The position numbers and the translations under genes are program-made. The notes below the pieces were generated by a model. It was not told where the DNA came from, ran no database searches, and worked only from the letters and a program-made list of their open reading frames with translations. A stretch of 12,065 bases of DNA. Origin: Ignavibacteriota bacterium (GTDB lineage: Bacteria > Bacteroidota > Ignavibacteria > Palsa-1295). The stretch covers positions 1 through 12,065 of the forward strand of contig JANYLL010000161.1 of the NCBI GenBank assembly GCA_025357895.1, written 5' to 3'. Below are positions 6,297 through 12,065 of the stretch, piece by piece. The first letter of the stretch is position 1; every line of letters starts with the position of its first letter.

Positions 6297-8561
6297 ATGA
6301 CTAATCCTATTACCACTCTTGCGGAAGCAAAAAAAACCGCTTTTGAACTCGGACTTATCGAAGAGGAATTCGAGAAGATCGTCTCGATTTTAGAAGGGCG
6401 AATTCCAACCTATACTGAACTCGGAATTTTTTCCGTGATGTGGAGCGAGCATTGCTCGTATAAAAACAGCATCACGCAGCTTAAGACACTTCCACGCAAG
6501 GGTAAGCGGCTTCTTGTCGAAGCAGGGGAAGAGAATGCCGGACTTGTGGATATTGGAGATGGACTTGCCGTTGCGTTTAAGATCGAATCGCATAATCATC
6601 CTTCAGCTATCGAGCCTTATCAAGGTGCTGCAACAGGTGTCGGCGGAATCTTGCGCGATATTTTTACAATGGGGGCACGACCAATCGCAGCGCTGAATTC
6701 ACTTCGCTTCGGATCTCTTGAGCATGAGCGCACAAAATTTTTGGTCCGCGGAGTTGTCCATGGCATTGCTGATTATGGAAATTCATTTGGCGTGCCGACA
6801 GTAGCCGGTGAAGTGTATTTCGATAAATGTTATCAGGGGAATCCCCTTGTCAATGCAATGGCAGTGGGAATTGTCAAACACGGCGAAACAGTAAGCGCAT
6901 CAGCAGACGGAGTAGGGAATATCGTGATGATCGTTGGGTCAAGCACGGGACGCGACGGAATTCACGGAGCAAGTCTTTTGGCAAGCGCAGTCTTTAGCGA
7001 AGCAGCAGAGGAATTGCGTCCTACTGTTCAGGTCGGCGATCCGTTCACCGAAAAACTTTTACTCGAAGCCACGCTTGAAGCGATCGAGAAAAAACTAGTT
7101 GTGGGAATGCAGGATATGGGTGCAGCGGGAATTTCGTGTTCAACTTCGGAGATGAGTGCTAAAGCCGGAACAGGGATGAAGATCGACTTGGACAAAGTCC
7201 CGCTTCGCGAAGCAACGATGTCATCGTATGAGATCATGCTTTCTGAATCTCAGGAGCGAATGCTTGTAGTCGTTCTGCCAAAAAATGTCGAAGCAATTAA
7301 ATCAGTATTTACAAAATGGGATCTCAAAGCCGAAGTCATCGGCACTGTGACAGATACCGGAAGTGTGGAAATAAGTTATCATGGCGAAGTAGTTTCAAAT
7401 CTTCCTTCGAAAGCGCTTGCTCTTGGTGGAGATATGACTCCGGTGTATCAAAGAGAAATACGCGAGCCATCCTATCTTGCAACGACTCAGGCATTTGTTA
7501 TAAATACTGTTAGTGACGTCGAAGATGCAAATGAAATGTTGAAGAATCTTCTCAGTTCACCGAATATTGCATCGAAGAAATGGGTCTATGAACAATATGA
7601 TTCGATGGTGCGCACCAATACGCTCAATCTTGAAGGAAGTGATGCAGCTGTTATTAGAGTAAAAGGTACGAAAAAAGGTTTAGCCGTAAAAACCGATTGC
7701 AATTCGCGCTATGTTTATCTCAATCCGTATCGCGGTGCGATGATCGCTGTCTGCGAAGCGGCACGAAATGTTGCATGTACCGGTGCAAAGCCCATTGCAA
7801 TTACGAATTGTCTAAATTTTGGAAATCCTTATGATCCCGAAGTATATTATCAGTTCACAGAAGCAATTCGCGGAATGGGTGATGCCTGTAGAACTTTAGA
7901 AACCCCTGTAACCGGCGGCAATGTCAGCTTCTATAATGAAAGCCCAGATGGCGCGATTTATCCGACTCCTACAATCGGAATGCTCGGCGTAATAGATGAT
8001 ATTGCAAATGTTGTCAGCTCAGGATTTAAAAATGATGGCGATGCGATATTACTTCTCTCTGCTTATGAACCCGATGCCGAGTTTGAAGGATTAGGCGGTA
8101 GTGAATATCTTTCAATTCGTAATGATGGCAAAGCAGTTGGTAATGCTCCGAATATCGATCCCGGCGGAGAAGCCCGTTTGATCGACCTGCTTGTATCACT
8201 TGCAGAAAAAAGAATAATTAAAAGTGCGCATGACATAAGCGAAGGCGGACTTGCAGTAACACTTGCTGAAAGCTCCTTTGCAAATATGATCGGCGCAAAA
8301 ATAAATCCTTCGCAATATTCCAGAAAAGATCATTATCTTTTCGGTGAAATGCAGGGCAGAGTGGTCATTAGCGTTTCCGCTGAAATGGTTGAAGAAATTT
8401 CGATGATGATTCAATCGGCAAATATCAAAGTGGAAGTTCTTGGTATGACAGGCGGAAGACAAATCATTATAGAAGGATTGATCGATGCCGATCTTGAGGA
8501 ATTGCATGAAGCATATTCGACTGCGATACCGAATGCAGTTGAAGCAGTAGTAGAATTGTAA
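6297..8561 (+). CDS. purL: Phosphoribosylformylglycinamidine synthase subunit PurL (small form)
   Basis: This 754-residue cytoplasmic enzyme converts FGAR to FGAM in de novo purine synthesis, using ATP and ammonia channelled from glutamine by PurQ. The length and the lack of a fused glutaminase domain match the roughly 740-residue small PurL, which works with separate PurQ and PurS; neither is in this window. Recognisable motifs are MWSEHCSYKNS (48-58, with the conserved E51-H52), the substrate/nucleotide segment ESHNHP (97-102) with GAATGVGG (110-117), GRDGIHGAS (218-226), MQDMGAAGIS (271-280), and in the second half TDCNSRYVYLNP (466-477), TGGNVSFYNES (539-549) and AHDISEGGLA. It is intact with both AIR-synthase-like halves. 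The start is the first ATG of the open frame and sits correctly for the family; no Shine-Dalgarno motif precedes it. A palindromic repeat begins 4 bp after the stop. Confidence 0.97.
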   Translation: MTNPITTLAEAKKTAFELGLIEEEFEKIVSILEGRIPTYTELGIFSVMWSEHCSYKNSITQLKTLPRKGKRLLVEAGEENAGLVDIGDGLAVAFKIESHNHPSAIEPYQGAATGVGGILRDIFTMGARPIAALNSLRFGSLEHERTKFLVRGVVHGIADYGNSFGVPTVAGEVYFDKCYQGNPLVNAMAVGIVKHGETVSASADGVGNIVMIVGSSTGRDGIHGASLLASAVFSEAAEELRPTVQVGDPFTEKLLLEATLEAIEKKLVVGMQDMGAAGISCSTSEMSAKAGTGMKIDLDKVPLREATMSSYEIMLSESQERMLVVVLPKNVEAIKSVFTKWDLKAEVIGTVTDTGSVEISYHGEVVSNLPSKALALGGDMTPVYQREIREPSYLATTQAFVINTVSDVEDANEMLKNLLSSPNIASKKWVYEQYDSMVRTNTLNLEGSDAAVIRVKGTKKGLAVKTDCNSRYVYLNPYRGAMIAVCEAARNVACTGAKPIAITNCLNFGNPYDPEVYYQFTEAIRGMGDACRTLETPVTGGNVSFYNESPDGAIYPTPTIGMLGVIDDIANVVSSGFKNDGDAILLLSAYEPDAEFEGLGGSEYLSIRNDGKAVGNAPNIDPGGEARLIDLLVSLAEKRIIKSAHDISEGGLAVTLAESSFANMIGAKINPSQYSRKDHYLFGEMQGRVVISVSAEMVEEISMMIQSANIKVEVLGMTGGRQIIIEGLIDADLEELHEAYSTAIPNAVEAVVEL

Positions 8562-8564
8562 CTT

Positions 8565-8749
8565 GTCATTGCGAGGAGTCGCGGAATGACTACGAAGCAA
8601 TCCCCTGAGGTTGATAGTCATTCTGAGTGAAGCATTCTTCAGCGACCTCAGGAGCAGAAGCGGAACGAAGAATCCCGTGATATATGCCGAGAATCTTTTC
8701 TATACATCAGCGGATTGCTTCGTCGGGCTAAAGCCCTCCTCGCAATGAC
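8565..8749. repeat. Dispersed palindromic repeat (CATTGCGAG family) with a CATTCTGAG-family insert
   Basis: The outer arms gtcattgcgagga (8565-8577) and tcctcgcaatgac (8737-8749) are perfectly complementary over 13 bp. A second pair, acgaagcaatcc (8592-8603) and ggattgcttcgt (8712-8723), is perfect over 12 bp. Inside, cctgaggt (8604-8611) pairs with acctcagg (8645-8652) and encloses gtcattctgag (8617-8627), the left end of the other repeat family, seen intact at 9901. A small hairpin gggct-aa-agccc (8724-8735) lies near the right end. There is no ORF or transposase inside, and no obvious target-site duplication. The folded form may slow or end purL transcription. Confidence 0.85.
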
Positions 8750-8768
8750 ATAATATTAATATTATGTC
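8747..8768. repeat. 22-bp perfect palindrome
   Basis: The half site gacataatatt is followed directly by its exact reverse complement, with no spacer. The first three bases are shared with the end of the palindromic repeat. It ends 6 bp before the ATG of the 56-residue membrane protein, where an operator or transcript hairpin would be well placed. It could equally be a by-product of repeat insertion. Being entirely AT-rich apart from its ends, it would be a weak terminator. Confidence 0.6.
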
Positions 8769-8774
8769 AAGACT

Positions 8775-8945
8775 ATGGACAAACACGCCGTAACAAACAT
8801 ACCGCTTTTATTTCTATGCATAATTCTCATCATTGCATGTGCTATACTTTCGATGCTCAAGCGCGACAGCAAACAATGGTATATTTATTTGATCGCACTC
8901 GGTGCCCTTGAGGCGATCTCGATTATTTATCTGGCGTTTTTGTAA
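8775..8945 (+). CDS. 56-residue predicted inner-membrane protein, two helices
   Basis: I do not recognise this gene. It encodes 56 residues with a short polar N-terminus (MDKHAVTN) and a first hydrophobic helix at about 9-28. A charged loop with KRDSK (29-33) follows, then a second hydrophobic helix at about 35-56 running to the very C-terminus. The positive loop predicts both ends outside and the loop in the cytoplasm. An in-frame stop at 8757-8759 means the ATG at 8775 is the first possible ATG start. There is no Shine-Dalgarno motif, as for most genes here. It lies between purL (213 bp upstream, across the repeat) and the ymdB-type gene (90 bp downstream) on the same strand. Hydrophobic content and position make a real gene plausible, but short AT-rich frames can look like this by chance. 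Confidence 0.55.
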   Translation: MDKHAVTNIPLLFLCIILIIACAILSMLKRDSKQWYIYLIALGALEAISIIYLAFL

Positions 8946-9035
8946 ATTGCGTATTTGGTAGGCGCAGGAGCGGTGACAATTCCCCAAAAAAATCTGTTCT
9001 AAGAAAACCACAGAAATTCCCCACGAAATACAAAA

Positions 9036-9890
9036 ATGTCAGAACCATTAAACATATTATTTATCGGTGATATTGTCGGCTTGAACGGCTTGGCTATGGT
9101 CACGAAGTTTTTGAAATCTCTCATCGAAAAGCATGATGCCGAAGCAGTGATCGTCAATGGCGAAAATATTTATGACGGAAAAGCGCTGACAAAAAAACAT
9201 GCTGAAGAATTGTTCGCTGCCGGAGCGCATATCATAACCACAGGCAACCACGTCTGGGAGCGTTGGGAAACTCGTCCGCTTTTGCGTGAAGAGCGCCGGA
9301 TACTTCGCCCACTGAATTATCCGCGCGAGAATGGTGGTTCGGGCTATGCAATTTTTAAAACGGCAAAAGGGACGAAGGTCGGAGTATTGAATGTGCAGGG
9401 AAGAGTTTTTCTTCCGCCTATTGACGACCCGTTCAAATCTGCCGATTGGGCTGTGGGTAATATGCTTGAAGAAACTCCGAACATCATCGTCGATATGCAT
9501 GCCGAAGCAACAGCAGAAAAGCAGGCAATGGGTTTTTTCTTAGACGGCAGAGTAAGCGCTGTGCTCGGAACTCATACACATGTTCCGACTGCCGATGAAA
9601 GAATTCTACCGCACGGCACGGCATATATTTCCGATGTCGGAATGAGTGGTCCGTATGATAGCTGCGTCGGGCTTCGCACGGATATTGCTATTAAACGATT
9701 TATGCTCGGCACACCACACAAATATGAAACGGCTACGGGTGATGTCAAGATCGCCGGAGTCATTTTGCAAGTTGACCGCGAAACAGGCCATGCGCTTTCG
9801 ATAGAAAGAATTATTTTTCCTGAATTTGAAAAGACAGCTGTTGTTGTAAAAGAAGAGGTGCAGGCGGAAGTGACCCTAATAGAGGGATGA
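9036..9890 (+). CDS. ymdB: YmdB-type metallophosphoesterase (2',3'-cyclic nucleotide phosphodiesterase family)
   Basis: This 284-residue protein belongs to the calcineurin-like phosphoesterase family typified by Bacillus subtilis YmdB, which hydrolyses 2',3'-cAMP and affects biofilm and motility decisions. It is unrelated to E. coli YmdB. The dinuclear metal ligands can be read in order: D12 in IGDIVG, E43-N44 in NGENIYDG, N71-H72 in TGNHVW, H155 in DMHAEAT, and H180 and H182 in GTHTHVP. TADERILP and SDVGMSGP follow as in the family. The length is close to the usual 265 residues plus a short acidic tail after about residue 265. There is no signal peptide, so it is cytoplasmic. It precedes folD on the same strand, with a palindromic repeat in the 115-bp gap. 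The start is the first ATG placed directly before the conserved beta strand. The biological substrate in this organism is unknown. Confidence 0.93.
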   Translation: MSEPLNILFIGDIVGLNGLAMVTKFLKSLIEKHDAEAVIVNGENIYDGKALTKKHAEELFAAGAHIITTGNHVWERWETRPLLREERRILRPLNYPRENGGSGYAIFKTAKGTKVGVLNVQGRVFLPPIDDPFKSADWAVGNMLEETPNIIVDMHAEATAEKQAMGFFLDGRVSAVLGTHTHVPTADERILPHGTAYISDVGMSGPYDSCVGLRTDIAIKRFMLGTPHKYETATGDVKIAGVILQVDRETGHALSIERIIFPEFEKTAVVVKEEVQAEVTLIEG

Positions 9891-9900
9891 TTTTTAAACG

Positions 9901-9990
9901 TTGTCATTCTGAGCAAAGCGAAGAATCTGAACTTCCAGGTTTCTGCACACTCAGATTCTTCTTTCTGCTTCGCTCCACTCAGAATGACAA
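9901..9990. repeat. Dispersed palindromic repeat (CATTCTGAG family), intact copy
   Basis: The terminal arms ttgtcattctgag (9901-9913) and ctcagaatgacaa (9978-9990) are perfectly complementary. The inner arms aagaatctga (9921-9930) and tcagattctt (9951-9960) are also perfect. The layout is the same as the 8565-8749 element: outer stem, purine-rich spacer, inner stem. The two families share the gtcatt start but differ in the following bases. It fills most of the gap between the ymdB-type gene and folD and could act as a transcription attenuator or mRNA-stabilising structure. No coding capacity. Confidence 0.85.
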
Positions 9991-10005
9991 TTAGTGACTT
10001 ATTAC

Positions 10006-10917
10006 ATGACTGATTCCCCAATTAATATCGCGCGTATCATCGATGGCAAAGCAATTGCTGCGAAAATTCGCGCTGAGATAAAAACTGAAGCCGAGGCATT
10101 TACAAAAACTACCGGAATCAAACCGCGCATTGTTTTTATCCTCGTCGGTAATAATCCTGCAAGTGAAATATATGTTCGCAATAAAGGTCTTTCAACTGAA
10201 GAAGCGGGATTCTCTCATGAAACGCTTCGCTTCGCTGAGACAATATCGGAAAAAGATTTATTGCATGAGATTGCGAAACTTAATGCTGATCCTCTTACTC
10301 ATGCTCTGCTATGCCAAATGCCACTCCCCAAACATATCTCCGAAGAGCGCGTGATCGAGGCGATCGATCCGGCAAAAGATATTGACGGATTTCATCCAGA
10401 GAATGTCGGAAGACTTTCTATCGGCAAAGGAAATTATTTTGCTCCGTGTACTCCGCAAGGGGTGGTGGAGATGATGCTTCGCGATAATATTGAAGTTTCA
10501 GGAAAGCATGTTGTTATCGTCGGCAGATCAAATATCGTTGGCAAACCTCTTGCAGCATTGCTTGTTCAAAAAGCCAAGGGCGCAAATGCAATTGTAACGC
10601 TTGCTCATACCGGAGCAGGAAATCGCCTTGCAGAATTCACTCGCTCGGCAGATATTCTCATCGCCGCCATGGGTGTAGCTCATGCAATCAAAGCAGATAT
10701 GGTTCAGCGCGGCGCAGTAGTGATTGATGTTGGTCAAAATGTCATTCCCGATGCAGCAAAAAAATCCGGCACACGTCTTGTCGGTGATGTGGATTACGAT
10801 GCAGTTAAGCATGTAGCCTCAGCCATCACTCCCGTTCCCGGCGGAGTAGGTCCGATGACGATCGCAATGGTCTTGCGCAATACACTGACGGCGGCTCAAA
10901 GAATGCACGTACGTTAA
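10006..10917 (+). CDS. folD: Bifunctional methylenetetrahydrofolate dehydrogenase / methenyl-THF cyclohydrolase
   Basis: This 303-residue cytoplasmic enzyme interconverts 5,10-methylene-, 5,10-methenyl- and 10-formyl-tetrahydrofolate. It thereby supplies formyl groups for purine synthesis and initiator tRNA. Diagnostic features are YVRNK with the catalytic lysine K60, QMPLP (104-108), KDIDGFHPENVG (124-135), the nucleotide-binding GRSNIVGKP (173-181) and the C-terminal TPVPGGVGPMT (275-285). The length is normal for the family. The ATG at 10006 is preferred over an in-frame GTG at 9994, because it gives a normal N-terminus with IIDGKAIA at 11-18; no Shine-Dalgarno motif marks either. It follows the palindromic repeat at 9901-9990, so it is either read through from the ymdB-type gene or has a promoter hidden in the repeat. 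Confidence 0.97.
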   Translation: MTDSPINIARIIDGKAIAAKIRAEIKTEAEAFTKTTGIKPRIVFILVGNNPASEIYVRNKGLSTEEAGFSHETLRFAETISEKDLLHEIAKLNADPLTHALLCQMPLPKHISEERVIEAIDPAKDIDGFHPENVGRLSIGKGNYFAPCTPQGVVEMMLRDNIEVSGKHVVIVGRSNIVGKPLAALLVQKAKGANAIVTLAHTGAGNRLAEFTRSADILIAAMGVAHAIKADMVQRGAVVIDVGQNVIPDAAKKSGTRLVGDVDYDAVKHVASAITPVPGGVGPMTIAMVLRNTLTAAQRMHVR

Positions 10918-10945
10918 TTTTCATACAGGTTATAGGCAGATATGC

Positions 10946-10953
10946 TATATTTG
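10946..10953 (+). promoter_or_regulatory. Possible Bacteroidota-type -7 promoter box
   Basis: TATATTTG matches the Bacteroidota primary-sigma -7 consensus TAnnTTTG exactly. It lies 33 bp upstream of the metalloprotease ATG and 28 bp after the folD stop. No good TTG -33 element is seen about 19-20 bases upstream, so this is a half match only. Confidence 0.35.
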
Positions 10954-10986
10954 CATTGCCGAAGTTCATATTTAATAAAAATCCCT

Positions 10987-12065
10987 ATGAAGCACAGTAT
11001 TATTTTAGCAATCTTTCTTTCTATTGTTGTCACTCAAATCGTTTCTGCAAAGACTGTATCTGTGGATTCTTTTATAAAACAGAAAAGCAGATCTGAAATT
11101 TTAAACCCTCTTGCAAAAGCATCGTATTATTTTGTTGATGGGAATGCACTAAAGAAAAATCTTTCTGGCGGGCATATTGAACTTACAAATTTTCCTTGCG
11201 GAAATGGCGAATATGTAACTTTTGATCTCAAGCCCGCTCACTCTGCAATCGACTCGCACACTGAATGCATTGTCACAACTCCTCAGGGCGATGTTCATAT
11301 TGCAGCACCTCATCTTGATAACTATCGCGGGAAAATAATTGGTGAAGAGCATTCAAGTGTTTTTATGACTATTTCTGACGGTTCAATTATTTGTTCCATA
11401 ATTCGCGAGAATGGAACGACGTACGTTTTCGCTCCGGAGAAGAATTCATCGGAAATGGGAGATCATATGCTGATTGCAGAAAGTGATCTGCTTGCTACCG
11501 GACCGTTCAAACCATTCGATTGCATCAGCGATGATATTGTTCAGCCAAATCAACCTGTCCCTATCGATCAAATCCTTCCCCATCATACGGAAAATGAAAT
11601 TCAAAGTGTCCCACTGAATAATGGCAAACTCCTTCAAACCGATATTGCCGTGGAAGCCGATAGTCAATTCTACGGTGCGATCGGTGGTGATCCGGGCAAA
11701 ACCATTGCCTATATCGGCGCTATCTTCAGTATGTCGAGCATGATCTATGAAGATGAAGCAAATCTGACCCATCATCTTTCATGGGTAAAAGTCTGGACGA
11801 CATCCGATCCTTATCAGGTACATGGTAATGCGTATGCTCTTACCGATACTGCGAAAAAATATTGGCAATTGCATTATAGCAATGTTCAACGTGATCTTGC
11901 ACATATCATGACATCCATCGGTTACGGTGGAGGAGGATTCGGATTTTATTCACTCTGCGATAATGCAAATTCTTATTCTGTTAGTTCTCCGCAGACAGGG
12001 CATACTTATCCGACATTTGCTTTTACATATGATGTGTATATTATTTCACATGAGATCGGGCATAA
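10987..12065 (+). CDS. Secreted reprolysin-like zinc metalloprotease, N-terminal part (3' end outside window)
   Basis: The frame stays open for 359 codons to the window end. A signal peptide (MKHS, hydrophobic residues 5-18, likely cut after VSA at 21) is followed by a propeptide-like region of about 200 residues. The catalytic domain of a metzincin (M12B/reprolysin-like) peptidase begins near residue 218 (DIAVEADSQF). It contains the characteristic AYIGAIFSMSSMIYEDE helix, LSWVKVWTTSDPY, and a final SHEIGH, where H355, E356 and H359 are the first part of the HExxHxxGxxH zinc site. The third zinc ligand lies beyond the edge. A cysteine near residue 72 (FPCGNGE) might act as a propeptide switch, but that is speculative. 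Relatives in Bacteroidota usually end in a T9SS sorting domain; whether this one does cannot be seen. A possible TATATTTG promoter box lies 33 bp upstream. Confidence 0.85.
   Translation, partial: MKHSIILAIFLSIVVTQIVSAKTVSVDSFIKQKSRSEILNPLAKASYYFVDGNALKKNLSGGHIELTNFPCGNGEYVTFDLKPAHSAIDSHTECIVTTPQGDVHIAAPHLDNYRGKIIGEEHSSVFMTISDGSIICSIIRENGTTYVFAPEKNSSEMGDHMLIAESDLLATGPFKPFDCISDDIVQPNQPVPIDQILPHHTENEIQSVPLNNGKLLQTDIAVEADSQFYGAIGGDPGKTIAYIGAIFSMSSMIYEDEANLTHHLSWVKVWTTSDPYQVHGNAYALTDTAKKYWQLHYSNVQRDLAHIMTSIGYGGGGFGFYSLCDNANSYSVSSPQTGHTYPTFAFTYDVYIISHEIGH

Noticed and set aside
8196..8621. Long open frame on the minus strand (141 codons) over the end of purL and the repeat
   Set aside because: It lies antisense to conserved purL codons and extends into the palindromic repeat. 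The product is rich in His, Cys and Phe with no recognisable domain, as expected for a shadow frame.
8565..8749. tRNA or structured ncRNA suggested by nested stems
   Set aside because: Arm lengths and sequence do not fit a tRNA cloverleaf (no T-loop or anticodon-arm pattern), and related arms recur at 9901 and 6147, so a dispersed repeat explains it.
8978..9023. Nine-base direct repeat aattcccca at 8978-8986 and 9015-9023 ahead of the ymdB-type gene
   Set aside because: There are only two short copies 37 bp apart in a low-complexity leader; chance is a fair explanation and no known operator matches.
9057..9500. 147-codon minus-strand frame antisense to the ymdB-type gene
   Set aside because: The plus-strand protein has all metal ligands in place, and the reverse frame has no family features.
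9572..10021. 149-codon minus-strand frame crossing the ymdB-type gene end and the 9901-9990 repeat
   Set aside because: Its N-terminal part is translated repeat and the rest is antisense to conserved sequence.
10935..10960. Bulged hairpin (ggca-gat-atgc / gcattgcc) after folD as a terminator
   Set aside because: The stem is short and interrupted, there is no T tract after it, and it overlaps the possible promoter box of the next gene.
1..12065. CRISPR array, prophage, insertion sequence or toxin-antitoxin module
   Set aside because: There are no regularly spaced direct repeats, no transposase, integrase or phage-like products, and no small paired regulatory genes on either strand.

Overview
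The window looks like an ordinary chromosomal stretch from the Bacteroidota/Chlorobiota (FCB) group, plausibly Ignavibacteria- or Kapabacteria-like. The main reason is the 689-residue secreted protein at 3869-5938, which ends in a type IX secretion (T9SS) type A sorting domain with the NYPNPF signature. A short RecQ variant, mostly weak or absent Shine-Dalgarno sequences, and an exact match to the Bacteroidota TAnnTTTG promoter box ahead of the last gene point the same way. This placement is inferred from gene content; no rRNA or other phylogenetic marker was compared.

Layout. (a) 1-951, plus strand: the 3' part of a recQ helicase gene, cut by the window edge. (b) 917-3718, minus strand: a tight three-gene unit read from right to left. 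It encodes cystathionine beta-synthase (CBS), a cystathionine gamma-lyase/synthase family PLP enzyme, and a small predicted lipoprotein whose 3' end overlaps recQ by 35 bp. (c) 3722-3848: a diverged inverted repeat followed by a strong hairpin terminator for the upstream secreted-protein gene. (d) 3869-5938, minus strand: an Omp28/thioredoxin-like protein with three Ig-like repeats and a T9SS tail. (e) 5939-6296: a divergent intergenic region with a worn copy of a dispersed palindromic repeat. (f) 6297-10917, plus strand: purL, a 56-residue two-helix membrane protein, a YmdB-type phosphodiesterase gene and folD. Palindromic repeats lie after purL and between ymdB and folD. (g) 10987-12065, plus strand: a secreted reprolysin-like zinc metalloprotease cut at its HExxH motif by the window end.

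How the genes fit together. CBS plus cystathionine gamma-lyase make up reverse transsulfuration (homocysteine plus serine to cystathionine to cysteine). PurL performs the fourth step of de novo purine synthesis, and FolD supplies 10-formyl-tetrahydrofolate used in two other steps of that pathway, so the plus-strand block has a one-carbon/purine theme. The two secreted proteins (Omp28-like and metalloprotease) belong to the surface and secretome side of the cell.

I found no CRISPR array, tRNA, rRNA, transposase, phage gene or defence system, and nothing I would call a new biological system. The points most worth a second look are the nested palindromic repeats, the uncharacterised 56-residue membrane protein beside a 22-bp perfect palindrome, the small lipoprotein tied to the transsulfuration genes, and the C-terminal zinc cluster of RecQ.
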